This document shows positions 1 through 8,044 of a stretch of 28,140 bases of DNA, one piece after another. The notes under the pieces were generated by a model. It saw nothing but the letters and a program-made list of their open reading frames with translations, did no database searches and was not told where the DNA came from. Both the position numbers and the translations under genes were made by a program. Source of the DNA: DASQDT01 sp036380435 (GTDB lineage Bacteria > Acidobacteriota > Blastocatellia > Pyrinomonadales > Pyrinomonadaceae); NCBI GenBank assembly GCA_036380435.1, contig DASVES010000479.1, positions 1 to 28,140 of the forward strand, in the 5' to 3' direction. Within the stretch, counting starts at the first letter, position 1. The number at the start of each line of letters is the position of its first letter.

Positions 1-92
1 AGCTTGGAACCCTCTTGACCGGCTAGTTTCGAACCTTCTTGTCCGGCGAGCTTGGAGCCTTCTTGACCTGCCAGCTTTGAGTCTTCCTGACC
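1..92 (-). repeat. 24-bp tandem repeat encoding GQEGSKLA octads
   Basis: Nearly four 24-bp units run from 92 to the window edge and continue beyond it. On the minus strand they encode GQEDSKLA, GQEGSKLA, GQEGSKLA and GQEGSKL. Third-codon positions differ between units (for example AAG/AAA and CTC/CTA), while the peptide is almost unchanged. This suggests selection on the protein rather than a recent duplication. The total copy number cannot be seen. Confidence 0.9.
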
Positions 93-1529
93 TACAAACG
101 TCGTTGTGTGGAACCGCTCATCATATCTAATGCCCGAACGATACCTGTACTTCGATCCGGGAGGGACATCTGCCACAGGCGGCTCAAATTTGCGCAGGGC
201 GACTTCGTAAAGATACTTCTTAAGGAAACCGCTCCATGATACTCGTTTTCGTGTTGCGTCCCTGGCAAACCACAGGCTCTCGTAGTTCTTCCGCGATACC
301 TCGTAGCCCTCGCGCGACCACGGGAAAAACACCGAGATTCCGTTCGAGTACTGGTAAGTTCCTCCACTAAATCCACTCAGGATCACGGCCTTTTTTAGCT
401 CGCTCAATACCTTTCGACATTTTTTCTGCACCCTTTTCAGAATCTCCACATCGTCGCCGCCAAGCTCGTCCGCGACCAGACCACATTCCCGATCAAGCAG
501 CTCGCAAAAATCCCCGAGATCGACATTCTGGTCGTACATGTACGACTGACATTTCCAGTGGACCAGGGTAATTACTCGTTCCATCTGCCTGTAGAGGCGG
601 CTTCCCTCGTCCTTAAAGCATTCAATGAGAGTCTCGGATAACTCCTCGAACACGACGGCCAGGTCGTCAAACCGGCTGAGGTCCCATGCGGCCATATCGA
701 CTGAGACGCCGCCGACCGTGTAAGCGTCCTGGCTCTGGATGAAATCCCTGACGAATTGTTCCGCCACTTTTTCGGGGCCGCTATCGTCGCTGTTATCGCC
801 GCGGGCTAAACATCCGAGTATTTTGGCATACGTCCAGCCGGCGTTCGGAACGCTGCCCTCGGAGGCGATCATCGTCTTAGCCACATAGTTGAACTGATAG
901 CCGACTTCAAGCATGCCCATCACGCAGCTATCGAATCCCAAAATGTCGAACGGCTGGCCGAGAAATACTTTTGGGTCGCGCTCATGTTCCTCACCTTTCA
1001 ACCTATTTTCCCTCGCGAATTTTTTTAAATCTTTTTTCTGGAGGACAAGCCGTTGGAGCGTAAAATAAAGGTCTTCCATTTTCATCGACTTACCTGAGGT
1101 CTCGTCTTTGAATAAGCCGATGTCCTGAAAGCCGAGAGTGTGTCCGGAAAATATCAGCGCGTACCTACGGGCACGGCGGCCATAGGTGATCTCGCCGTTC
1201 TGTTCGACCTCGACCTTGTTGATGCACCAGTCTACAAAATTCACCACCGAGTATCCGTGTGCGGCGTTCTCATTATGTTTAGCCGGAACCACATAGTGTT
1301 TGTCGGGCACCATAAATGAGCGGACATACTTCGCCTTGCCCGGTTCGGAGAAATCACAATAGAGGGTCGGGATCGACGGCGAGTTGCCGTCGTAGTAGAC
1401 GAACAGGTTCGGGCTATCAGGCCCTTCGCCGGCCATTGCCTTGATCTGTTCCATGGCATAGGCCATATCGACGGACAGGTTATTATCGCCGGCCATATAG
1501 ATCATGATGGTCCATTCTTTATCGTTCAT
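1..1529 (-). CDS. Clostripain-like (family C11) cysteine peptidase with C-terminal octapeptide repeats, 3' partial
   Basis: Predicted cysteine peptidase of the clostripain family (C11, caspase-like fold, clan CD). From the ATG at 1529 the frame is open to the window edge, so 509 codons are visible and the C terminus is missing. Residues 6-18 (WTIMIYMAGDNNL) match the first strand typical of the family. The likely catalytic pair is H130 in IFSGHTLGF and C202 in FDILGFDSCVMGML, in the usual order. The family more often has NHG around the His, so SGH is a variant. No signal peptide or lipobox is seen, so a cytoplasmic enzyme is inferred, unlike secreted clostripains. From residue 480 the protein becomes GQE(D/G)SKLA octads. 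The start has a strong SD, AGGAGG at 1539-1544. The gene uses many AAA, TTA and ATA codons and is visibly less GC-rich than its neighbours, which suggests horizontal transfer. Substrate is unknown. Confidence 0.8.
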   Translation of the reverse strand, partial: MNDKEWTIMIYMAGDNNLSVDMAYAMEQIKAMAGEGPDSPNLFVYYDGNSPSIPTLYCDFSEPGKAKYVRSFMVPDKHYVVPAKHNENAAHGYSVVNFVDWCINKVEVEQNGEITYGRRARRYALIFSGHTLGFQDIGLFKDETSGKSMKMEDLYFTLQRLVLQKKDLKKFARENRLKGEEHERDPKVFLGQPFDILGFDSCVMGMLEVGYQFNYVAKTMIASEGSVPNAGWTYAKILGCLARGDNSDDSGPEKVAEQFVRDFIQSQDAYTVGGVSVDMAAWDLSRFDDLAVVFEELSETLIECFKDEGSRLYRQMERVITLVHWKCQSYMYDQNVDLGDFCELLDRECGLVADELGGDDVEILKRVQKKCRKVLSELKKAVILSGFSGGTYQYSNGISVFFPWSREGYEVSRKNYESLWFARDATRKRVSWSGFLKKYLYEVALRKFEPPVADVPPGSKYRYRSGIRYDERFHTTTFVGQEDSKLAGQEGSKLAGQEGSKLAGQEGSK

Positions 1530-1654
1530 TGTTTCCGGCCTCCTGCCGGTAGTCGATGGCTGGACAGGCGAGGGCCCTGTACTATCGCGGATGGGTCTAC
1601 GTGCGGCGAGGGGTGCTGGCGAAGCTGAAGGCGAACCTCGGATTGTGGCGGCGT

Positions 1655-1683
1655 AAGATATTTGAATATGGCCGCCAAGTCAA
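1655..1683 (-). promoter_or_regulatory. Candidate sigma-70-type promoter for the C11 peptidase gene
   Basis: On the minus strand TTGACT (1678-1683) and TATCTT (1655-1660) are separated by exactly 17 bp. Transcription would start near 1648 and give a leader of about 120 nt before the ATG at 1529. It is the best match in this 338-bp gap. Predicted from sequence only. Confidence 0.45.
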
Positions 1684-1772
1684 CAGATGTCGAGCGCCGT
1701 CGGAGGGCATAACTGCCGTCGCCAAGGATGCGGGAGAACCTTGTGTCCTGGATTCTGTGCGAAATAATCAAC

Positions 1773-1811
1773 GCATACTCGCGTGGGTACTATGTACCCA
1801 CGCGAGTATGC
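1773..1811. repeat. Perfect 18-bp inverted repeat, 3-nt loop
   Basis: GCATACTCGCGTGGGTAC is followed by TAT and then its exact reverse complement. The hairpin lies 57 bp past the stop of the LVIVD-repeat gene and is followed, in that gene's direction, by GTTGATTATTTC. It may act as a terminator, although the stem is unusually long and perfect and the T-tract is weak. A protein-binding palindrome or a small repeat element are alternatives. The rest of the 1530-1867 gap shows only the promoter candidate. Confidence 0.6.
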
Positions 1812-1867
1812 CCCCTCGTACCACGCCGACGCTGATCGCGTTCCCCGATCTCAGTGTCGTGTCGCCC

Positions 1868-3994
1868 TTACAGCCCGAAGCGCCCGCGGTACTCGCCTGA
1901 GATGAGGAACGATCTGACCATCTCCGCGCGCCGCACGCGTCCCAGCGCCACGCCGTCCTGACGAACGTCCTCGCCCGGCAGGCTGTGCGAGTTGAGCTTG
2001 TCGAGCCAGAACTGATAACCGCTGAAGTCTGTGTTCGGCGCGTCGTCGGGGTTGCGGCGGAGGTAACCGAAATATTGCATCAGCACGAAGGCCGGGTTGA
2101 AGTGCCGGTTGTAGACCGCGCCGGTGTCGGCGACGCTCCGCAGGGCCGCGGCGCGCCCCTGCTCCCCGCCCGCGCCGAAGGCGGCGAGCGCCGCGGCGCG
2201 CTCATCCACCGAAGGGCTGACGGCGGCGTTGGCGAAGAGCGCGTCCACGTACTGCTCACCCGTCATGCTTGTAGGTAGCTGCGCGATGAACTCGGGCCGC
2301 CCGACCCACTCCAGGGCGAAGGCCGCCTTGTTCGCTTCGAGTTGTAGTTCCCAGCCGGGCGCGCCCACCACCACATTGTTCGCGACGCGGCGCAGGTCGG
2401 CGAGGAAGGGCTGGAAGCGCGGCAGGCTTCCGGGGAATGAAGCGGCGTGGAAGCGGTGGACGAGATAGCCGGTCTGCTGGAACTCGATGGAGATGAAGAA
2501 GGCGGCCGAGACGCTGACGCGGCGGTCGTCGAGGCAACCGGCGTCGGCGACGCAGCGGGCGACCTCGAAATTCCAGAAGTCCAGCCCCGCCTCGTCCGGC
2601 TCGCGGCCGAGGAAGTCGCGGTAGTGTTGTCGGACGAAGTAGGGCGAGTAGTCGATCTTCACGGGTAGCTGCGCGACGCGCGGGCGCAGCACGAACAAAC
2701 CCTGCTCGATGCCGCTCGCGATGACGATGCCGCTTGCGAAGAAGGGGTAGTTGGCCCATGTGCCGTTGAAGAGCGCCTGATCATCGATGGGGTAAACGTC
2801 GAAGAAGGCGGACTCGGTGAGCACTCCGGCCGGCGCGGCGCTCGCGTCGAGGATGCGCAGCCCGCTCCGGTAGTTCGACTCGAAGACGTATCGGCCGCGA
2901 ACGTAGAGGTTGTGGTCAATCGACGTGGTCTGGTTCTGGAAGACATTTCTGACGAACGGCGCGTCGATGTTGGTCACGTCCCAGATGAAGGTCTTGGTCT
3001 TGACGGGTTGTTGCTGCTGCTGCGCGTGCTGCTCATCAAGCTCGTCGTCGAGCAGAAAGTGTGTCTGGTCGTCGGTGAGCCAGCCCTGATGCGTGTAGCC
3101 GCGCCCCTCGTAGGTGGTGCGCGATAGTTGGACGGGCGCGCTCTTGTTCGTCACGTCAACGATGGTGAGCGTGTCCTCGTTCGAGCTGAAGCAGATTTCG
3201 CGGCCGCGGTGCGCCGCGTCGGGGCCGCGGTAGATGACGCACTGCGTCTCGTGCGTGTAGCCGTCGTTGTCCACACAGCCGGCGAAGGCCGGGGCCGCGG
3301 GGTTTCTAACATCGACGATGTGAAGCCCGCCGCCGCGTGTGGGCGTGGCTCCGATGCACGTGTTCACGCCGACGGTGTGGCCGGGGTCGGGGCGGCTCCC
3401 GGCGACGTAGACGAAGCCGGTCGCCTCGTTGACGGCGATGGTGTGCGCGCTCCCGAAATTGTTGTAGTGCGCCGTCTCGGCGAAGGTCATGGGCGGGGCG
3501 GCGACCGAGCGCAACTGCGTCAGGTCGAAGACCTGCATGCCGTGGCCCGCGGCCTCGCTGATGACGTAGAGGTGGTTGCGGTAGACCTTCAGGCCGCGCC
3601 AGAGCGAATCGATGGCGTTGTGCGTGGGCAGGTTGCCGAGGTAGACGGGGTTCTCCGGGTCGGTGATGTCCACGAAGGAGATGCCGTTGGAGCGGCCCAA
3701 GAGCGCATACTCTTTGCCGGTGAGATGGTCGGTCCAGCCCCACACGTCGTTCCCCGTGCCGCCGCCGATTTGCGAGAGCGGGAGAAGCGAGGCGAGGTCG
3801 ATGTCGCGGCAGGGGAACGTGCCGGCCATCCCGTTGACGCAGGGCGTGAGGCCCATCGCGTTGAGCGGCGCGTTGTCGAGCTGGCCGTTGCCGCCGGGAC
3901 TGTGGTGCTCGCCTTCGTGCGCGAGCACAGACCAGCAGACCGCGAGGAGGACGGCGAGCGCCGCCGCAGTAAGAATCAACGAGGGTCTTTTCAT
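1868..3994 (-). CDS. Exported LVIVD-repeat (choice-of-anchor B type) protein with DUF4214-like C-terminal region
   Basis: 708 residues. Residues 1-25 form a signal peptide (MKRPSLILTA, then a hydrophobic core, then VLAHEG), so the protein is exported. Residues about 80-440 contain repeated segments such as GISFVDITDPENPVYLG, GGLHIVDVRNPAAPAFAGC, TLTIVDVTNKSAPVQL and FIWDVTNIDAPFVRN. These are LVIVD/choice-of-anchor-B repeats expected to form a beta-propeller. Residues about 448-705 (YFVRQHYRDFLGREPDEAGLDFW and a second NRHFNPAFVLMQYFGYLRRNPD block) resemble DUF4214-type modules. A short QQQQQ run sits at 325-329. The SD AGGAAGG lies just ahead of the ATG. The molecular function is unknown; a surface or extracellular binding protein is the likely role. 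It stands alone between two gaps and is not in an operon. Confidence 0.8.
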   Translation of the reverse strand: MKRPSLILTAAALAVLLAVCWSVLAHEGEHHSPGGNGQLDNAPLNAMGLTPCVNGMAGTFPCRDIDLASLLPLSQIGGGTGNDVWGWTDHLTGKEYALLGRSNGISFVDITDPENPVYLGNLPTHNAIDSLWRGLKVYRNHLYVISEAAGHGMQVFDLTQLRSVAAPPMTFAETAHYNNFGSAHTIAVNEATGFVYVAGSRPDPGHTVGVNTCIGATPTRGGGLHIVDVRNPAAPAFAGCVDNDGYTHETQCVIYRGPDAAHRGREICFSSNEDTLTIVDVTNKSAPVQLSRTTYEGRGYTHQGWLTDDQTHFLLDDELDEQHAQQQQQPVKTKTFIWDVTNIDAPFVRNVFQNQTTSIDHNLYVRGRYVFESNYRSGLRILDASAAPAGVLTESAFFDVYPIDDQALFNGTWANYPFFASGIVIASGIEQGLFVLRPRVAQLPVKIDYSPYFVRQHYRDFLGREPDEAGLDFWNFEVARCVADAGCLDDRRVSVSAAFFISIEFQQTGYLVHRFHAASFPGSLPRFQPFLADLRRVANNVVVGAPGWELQLEANKAAFALEWVGRPEFIAQLPTSMTGEQYVDALFANAAVSPSVDERAAALAAFGAGGEQGRAAALRSVADTGAVYNRHFNPAFVLMQYFGYLRRNPDDAPNTDFSGYQFWLDKLNSHSLPGEDVRQDGVALGRVRRAEMVRSFLISGEYRGRFGL

Positions 3995-4135
3995 CTGAAA
4001 CCTTCCTGAGGTGGGTTAGAACTTGAGCCGGGGAGCCGCGCGCGTCATTCTACACTACGGCGGGCCGGTTTTCGCACACGGCCCGGTGGGGTCGCGCCGC
4101 GCGGGCGCGCGGGAAACCTTCGAGCCATATAAAGA

Positions 4136-4177
4136 CGAGGCGGGAGAGAGCGTTTTACAGCCATTTCCCCCGCCTCG
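4136..4177 (-). terminator. Probable intrinsic terminator of the small gene at 4207-4473
   Basis: CGAGGCGGG and CCCGCCTCG form a 9-bp stem, followed on the minus strand by TCTTTATATGG. It starts 30 bp past the stop codon of the small gene and in its direction of transcription. The T-tract is short, so efficiency is uncertain. Confidence 0.5.
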
Positions 4178-4206
4178 CGCGTTCTCGCCGACCGAAGCCG
4201 GTGTGT

Positions 4207-4473
4207 CTAGTGCGCCGTCAGCGAACAGTGCGCCTGATCGCCGCCGGGGACGATGGGCGCGCGGTACTTGCCGTAGTGAAACTCCGCCTCGCCGTCCATG
4301 CCGTCCATCAAGGCGTAAACGTCGAAGCCGTAGGCGTCGAGGTACTGAGCCAGGTCATCCGCCGTGCGGAGGAAGATTGCCGGTGTGTAGCCCGCATCGG
4401 CGCGGATTTCCAGCAGGCGCTCGACGACTTCCATCGGTGCGAACACTCTCACAGGGTCTCTGTAAGTAGCCAT
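4207..4473 (-). CDS. Small protein of unknown function (88 aa)
   Basis: I do not recognise this family. The frame extends upstream to 4578, but the ATG at 4473 is preferred. It has a good SD (AAAGGAGG about 12 nt upstream), and the sequence from there (MATYRDPVRVFAPMEVVERL) looks like a normal protein. The upstream extension is Arg-rich and looks non-coding. The product is short and acidic towards the middle (TADDLAQYLDAYGFDVYALMDGMDGEAEFHYG) and has no signal peptide or membrane segment, so it is probably cytoplasmic. It is monocistronic, with a terminator-like hairpin downstream. A regulatory or antitoxin-like small protein is possible, but nothing in the sequence proves it. Confidence 0.55.
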   Translation of the reverse strand: MATYRDPVRVFAPMEVVERLLEIRADAGYTPAIFLRTADDLAQYLDAYGFDVYALMDGMDGEAEFHYGKYRAPIVPGGDQAHCSLTAH

Positions 4474-4834
4474 CTTGAACAAGCGCCTCCTTTCCGTTCC
4501 AACTTTGCGGGGGCGCCACCTCGCGGAAGCGTCGCGCCGGGGAGTCCCGCGCCTTGCACCATTGTGATGTACGCCCAAATGCGCGCGGTTGTTTGCGCGC
4601 CCGCTTTATTTTCGGTGCCGAAGTGTTTACAAAAGCTTTGCCAACCGGCGCGCCGATGAGGTACATTAAATTACGGCCCCGGAAGGGAGACCGCCCGCTC
4701 CTCGCGCCCACGTCTTCGGAACACCTCATGTCCTAACGTCTCAATCAGGAAAACCCGGCAAAATCAGGAGAAGCGCCGCCCGCGCAGCCACCGCGCCCTC
4801 CGAGCGCCTCCCGCCACCCCACGGTAATTCGCTT
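4474..4834. other. 361-bp intergenic region between divergent genes; possible pilT promoter
   Basis: The gap separates the minus-strand small gene from plus-strand pilT, so it should carry promoters for both. On the plus strand TTGCCA (4638-4643) and TACATT (4662-4667) are 18 bp apart and could drive pilT with a leader of about 160 nt. Only weak AT-rich candidates are seen for the minus strand. Short palindromes such as TTCGGTGCCGAA occur, but no gene or RNA was recognised. Confidence 0.35.
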
Positions 4835-6064
4835 ATGAGCACACAGCCCGTTACTCCCCCACAGCAGCACGTCGCCGGAGCGACGACGCCCGCGTCGCTC
4901 AACTTCATAGGCGTCCTCCAGCGCATGCTCGCCGTCTCCGACAAGGTGAGCGACCTCATTTTCTCGCCCGGCCGCCCGCCGCAGATCGAGTTGATGGGCC
5001 AGCTCCAGCCCGTGCCCGTCCCCGGCCTCGAAAGACTCCTGCCCGCCCACACAGCCTCCATCGCCAAGCTGCTTATCGGCAGCCAGCAGGTCGCCGGCGA
5101 GAATCTGGAGAAGCTCGGCTCGGCCGACATCTCCTACAGCGCGCCGGGCCTCGCGCGCTTCCGCGTCAATATCTTCATGCAGCGCGGCACCCACGCCATC
5201 GTCATGCGCGTCATCCCCGCGTGCCCGCCGCAGTGGAGCGACTTCAATCTGCCCGTCGTCCTCAAGGAGGTCGCCGACATCAAGAACGGCCTCGTGCTCG
5301 TCACCGGCCCGACCGGCTCCGGCAAGTCAACGACTCTGGCCGCCATCATCGACCTCGTCAACGAGACGAAGCACTACCACATCATCACCATCGAAGACCC
5401 GATTGAGTTCCTCCACTCACACAAGAACTCGACCATCCACCAGCGCGAGCTGCACTCCGACACGCCCGACTTCGCCCGTGCCCTCCGGGCCGCGTTGCGT
5501 CAGGCGCCGAAAGTCATCCTCGTCGGCGAGATGCGCGACCGTGAGACCATCGAGGTCGCTTTGGAGGCGGCCGAGACCGGGCACCTCGTGCTCTCGACCC
5601 TGCACACCATCGACGCCGCCAAGACCATCGACCGCATCATCGGCGTCTTCCCCAAGAACGAGGAGAAGGCCATCCGCACGCGCCTCGCCCAGACCTTCCG
5701 CTTCATCGTCTCGCAGCGGCTGCTGCCGCGGGCCGACGGCGAGGGGCGCGTCGCCGCCATCGAAATCCTGAAGTCCACGGCCCGCACGCGCGACTACATG
5801 GAGCGCGGCGAGAGTGAGGGTCGCTCGCTCACCGACGCGATGGATCAGGGCGAGCTTGACGGCATGCAGACCTTCGACGGCGTCATCGAGAAGATGATCC
5901 GCGAAGGCGTCGTTGACAAGGAAGAGGCCCTGCACTACGCCTCGAACTCCGGCAACCTCCAACTGCGACTCGCCGACTACGGCGGCGCGACCGTGCCGCC
6001 CGGCAACAACGGTCGCCCGGCCGCGGCCGAGCAGTCCGGCTCGATGCTCGACATGCTTGAGTGA
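4835..6064 (+). CDS. pilT: Type IV pilus retraction ATPase PilT
   Basis: 409 residues. Hexameric cytoplasmic ATPase that drives pilus depolymerisation and twitching motility. The N-terminal PAS-like part (about 25-130) includes SADISYSAPGLARFRVNIF. The RecA-like core follows: Walker A GPTGSGKS (158-165), Asp box IITIEDPIEF (184-193), Walker B VILVGEMRD (227-235) and His box ETGHLVLSTLHT (247-258). All nucleotide-binding motifs are intact. After the core comes the PilT-type C-terminal region ending ALHYASNSGNLQLRL, plus about 25 variable residues. The protein is somewhat longer than the usual 345-370 residues because of its extra N terminus. No clear SD precedes the ATG at 4835, so the exact start is less certain than the identity. 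No other pilus assembly gene adjoins it. Confidence 0.93.
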   Translation: MSTQPVTPPQQHVAGATTPASLNFIGVLQRMLAVSDKVSDLIFSPGRPPQIELMGQLQPVPVPGLERLLPAHTASIAKLLIGSQQVAGENLEKLGSADISYSAPGLARFRVNIFMQRGTHAIVMRVIPACPPQWSDFNLPVVLKEVADIKNGLVLVTGPTGSGKSTTLAAIIDLVNETKHYHIITIEDPIEFLHSHKNSTIHQRELHSDTPDFARALRAALRQAPKVILVGEMRDRETIEVALEAAETGHLVLSTLHTIDAAKTIDRIIGVFPKNEEKAIRTRLAQTFRFIVSQRLLPRADGEGRVAAIEILKSTARTRDYMERGESEGRSLTDAMDQGELDGMQTFDGVIEKMIREGVVDKEEALHYASNSGNLQLRLADYGGATVPPGNNGRPAAAEQSGSMLDMLE

Positions 6065-6173
6065 AGGCGTGCGCTCGCGTTATCTTCATGGCGCCCGACG
6101 GCGGGGCCAGCCCAAGTCGCACTTTCGCGGCAACCGCCCGACCCCTCGTCGGACATCAAACCGCAGGGGACGG

Positions 6174-7952
6174 ATGCGAGCGCCGCTTACAAACATCGGG
6201 CATCACTGCACAAGGGCGACACTTCTCGCGCTGGCCTTGACGCTCGCCATGCCAAGCGCCGCCGCCACAGCCTCCGCCGGCGGAATCCACACACAGCGTC
6301 CATCTTCCGACCCCGCCGGGTTCGTGTCCTTCGCGCCCCCCGCGTCGGGTGAGGTGCGCGTCGAGAACCAGCGCGGGGGCGTGGACGTTGAGGTCTGGGA
6401 CGAGGCGTTCGTCGGCGTGGCGTCGTCCGGCGTCGTCGTTGGCGAACAGAAGGGCAGGCGTGTGGGACGACGGCGGCAACCGTCGTCGCCCGTCCGCGTC
6501 GAGCGGTCTGAAACTCTACTCAGCATCCACGTCCCGCGCGCGGCGGGGACGACGGCCTCGGCCGCCGCGCCCGTCGATCTGAAGCTCCGCCTGCCGCGCT
6601 CCGCACGCGCCAGAATCTACACCTCCGACGGCCCGATCGAGGTGCGCGGAGCGCCCGCGCAGCTCTCGGCGCAGACCATCTCGGGCGCCATCCGCCTGAT
6701 GCTCAGCACCGACGCCGACGCCGACATCACCGCGCACTCCCTGAACGGGAAGGTGTCCGTCCGGGAAGGCGTCGGGGCGGAGGCGCGTCTCAAATCTGAG
6801 GAGCGGCAGAAGTTTCAGACGCGAGTCGGCGGGGGCGCGAGCGTCGTGCGTCTCTTCTCGGGCCGCGGGCAGATCAACCTCGAACTTTCGGGGACGCCCG
6901 ACGCCGCGTCCGTGGAAGAGAGGACACCGCTGCCTTCGCCGCCCGCGAGGAATGAAAGGCCCGTGGAAGAACGGCCGGCGGAGCGACGCGCGCCCGCGCT
7001 CGTAGGCGCGCGCGGCGAGGCGTTGAGGCCCGCCCCGTCGGCCACGCCGGAGGCGCCGCAGGAAGTTGACGAGGACGAAGTGATCCGCGTCGATAGCGAG
7101 CTGGTCACCGTCAACATCAGCGTGGTTGACCGCGCGCGCGGGCGCGGTTTGACGGGGCTTGTGCAGGACGACTTTCAACTCGCGGAGGACGGTGTCCTCC
7201 AGAGCATCGAGCACTTCGAGGCCGCCGCCGCGCCGTTCGACCTCGTCCTCCTGATCGACCTCTCCGGCTCCACCGGCAAAGTCACCGACCTCATCCGCGC
7301 CGCCGCCGTGCGCTTCATCGACGCCGCGCGCGCACAGGATCGCATCGCCGTCCTCGCCTTCGCCGGCGCGACCAACGTCGTCTCGCCGCTGACGACCGAG
7401 CGCGAGCGTCTGCGCGCGTCGGTGCGCGCGATGGGGCGGCCCGACGGCCACACGCGGGTCTACGATTCGACGGCCGCCGCGCTCGACTTCCTTGAGAAGA
7501 ATGCCGGCAGCCAGCGACGCCGCGCCGTCGTTCTGTTGAGCGACGGACTCGACAGCACCATGCCCAACGTCACCGGGATTGGCTCGCAACTCCCCTACGA
7601 GGAGCTACGCAGCCGCGTGCAGGAGTTCGAGGGGCTGTTCTATTCCATCTGGACGAGCACAGAGTATGAGGCGTTCAGCCCACTCGACATCCAGCCGGAG
7701 ACGTTCGACCTCGCGCACGACCGCCTGCAAGAGCTGGCCGAGGCCGGCGGCGGCGTCTTCTATGACGTGGAGCGCCTCGAAGACCTCGCCGGCGCATACG
7801 AACGCGTCGTCGAAGACCTCGGCACGGTCTATAGCCTCTCCTACCGCCCCACGAACAAGACGCGCGACGGCCGCTGGCGCGCCATCCGCGTCCGCCTCCC
7901 CGGCCACCCGCAGGCCGTCGCCCGCGGCAAGCGCGGCTACAACGCGAACTAA
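6174..7952 (+). CDS. Exported VWA-domain protein (VWFA-related Acidobacterial type) with DUF4097-like N-terminal region
   Basis: 592 residues from the ATG at 6174, chosen because AGGGGACGG precedes it and a hydrophobic signal sequence follows (TRATLLALALTLAMPSAAAT, about 13-32). The frame is open further upstream into pilT, but that part is Arg/Pro-rich overlap. Residues about 55-240 show strand-turn repeats (TSDGPIEVRGAPAQ, TISGAIRLML, SLNGKVSVREG) resembling DUF4097 beta-helix adhesins. A Pro/Glu-rich linker follows (245-300). From about 302 (VIRVDSELVTVNISVVD) comes the Acidobacterial VWFA domain with the MIDAS motif DLSGS (362-366), a downstream VVLLSDGLDS, and the closing region SLSYRPTNKTRDGRWRAIRV. 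A metal-dependent adhesive or scaffolding role outside the cytoplasm is inferred. It lies 109 bp after pilT, possibly co-transcribed. Confidence 0.85.
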   Translation: MRAPLTNIGHHCTRATLLALALTLAMPSAAATASAGGIHTQRPSSDPAGFVSFAPPASGEVRVENQRGGVDVEVWDEAFVGVASSGVVVGEQKGRRVGRRRQPSSPVRVERSETLLSIHVPRAAGTTASAAAPVDLKLRLPRSARARIYTSDGPIEVRGAPAQLSAQTISGAIRLMLSTDADADITAHSLNGKVSVREGVGAEARLKSEERQKFQTRVGGGASVVRLFSGRGQINLELSGTPDAASVEERTPLPSPPARNERPVEERPAERRAPALVGARGEALRPAPSATPEAPQEVDEDEVIRVDSELVTVNISVVDRARGRGLTGLVQDDFQLAEDGVLQSIEHFEAAAAPFDLVLLIDLSGSTGKVTDLIRAAAVRFIDAARAQDRIAVLAFAGATNVVSPLTTERERLRASVRAMGRPDGHTRVYDSTAAALDFLEKNAGSQRRRAVVLLSDGLDSTMPNVTGIGSQLPYEELRSRVQEFEGLFYSIWTSTEYEAFSPLDIQPETFDLAHDRLQELAEAGGGVFYDVERLEDLAGAYERVVEDLGTVYSLSYRPTNKTRDGRWRAIRVRLPGHPQAVARGKRGYNAN

Positions 7953-8036
7953 AACAAACAGTACCGCGAGCGGTAGCGAGCGGGTCTGCTGTCATAACCA
8001 CACCCGCTCGTTACCGCTCGCGGTACTGTTTGTTTT
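7951..8036. terminator. Bidirectional terminator: 35-bp stem hairpin between convergent genes
   Basis: Left arm 7951-7985 and right arm 8002-8036 are complementary over 35 bp with one wobble mismatch, around a 16-nt loop. The plus strand ends in TGTTTGTTTT and the minus strand likewise, so either transcript gains a U-rich tail. It starts inside the VWA gene's stop codon (7950-7952) and ends 8 bp before the Uma2 stop. The stem is much longer than an ordinary terminator and contains GAGCGGTAGCGAGCGG, a partial direct repeat. Confidence 0.75.
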
Positions 8037-8044
8037 AAATCGGG

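Noticed and set aside
1..1529. Possible frameshift or pseudogene in the C11 peptidase
   Set aside because: Reading the minus strand codon by codon from 1529 to the edge shows no stop or frame break.
1526..1900. Overlapping short open frames on both strands in the gap upstream of the C11 gene
   Set aside because: No homology-like motifs and no SD; the region contains a promoter candidate and a palindrome instead.
3128..4009. Open frame of 293 codons on the plus strand opposite the LVIVD gene
   Set aside because: Composition is Val/Arg/Ala/Gly-rich as expected for an antisense frame, and the minus-strand gene has a signal peptide and repeats.
6516..7589. Open frame of 357 codons on the minus strand inside the VWA gene
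   Set aside because: Antisense shadow; the VWA MIDAS and domain order are intact on the plus strand.
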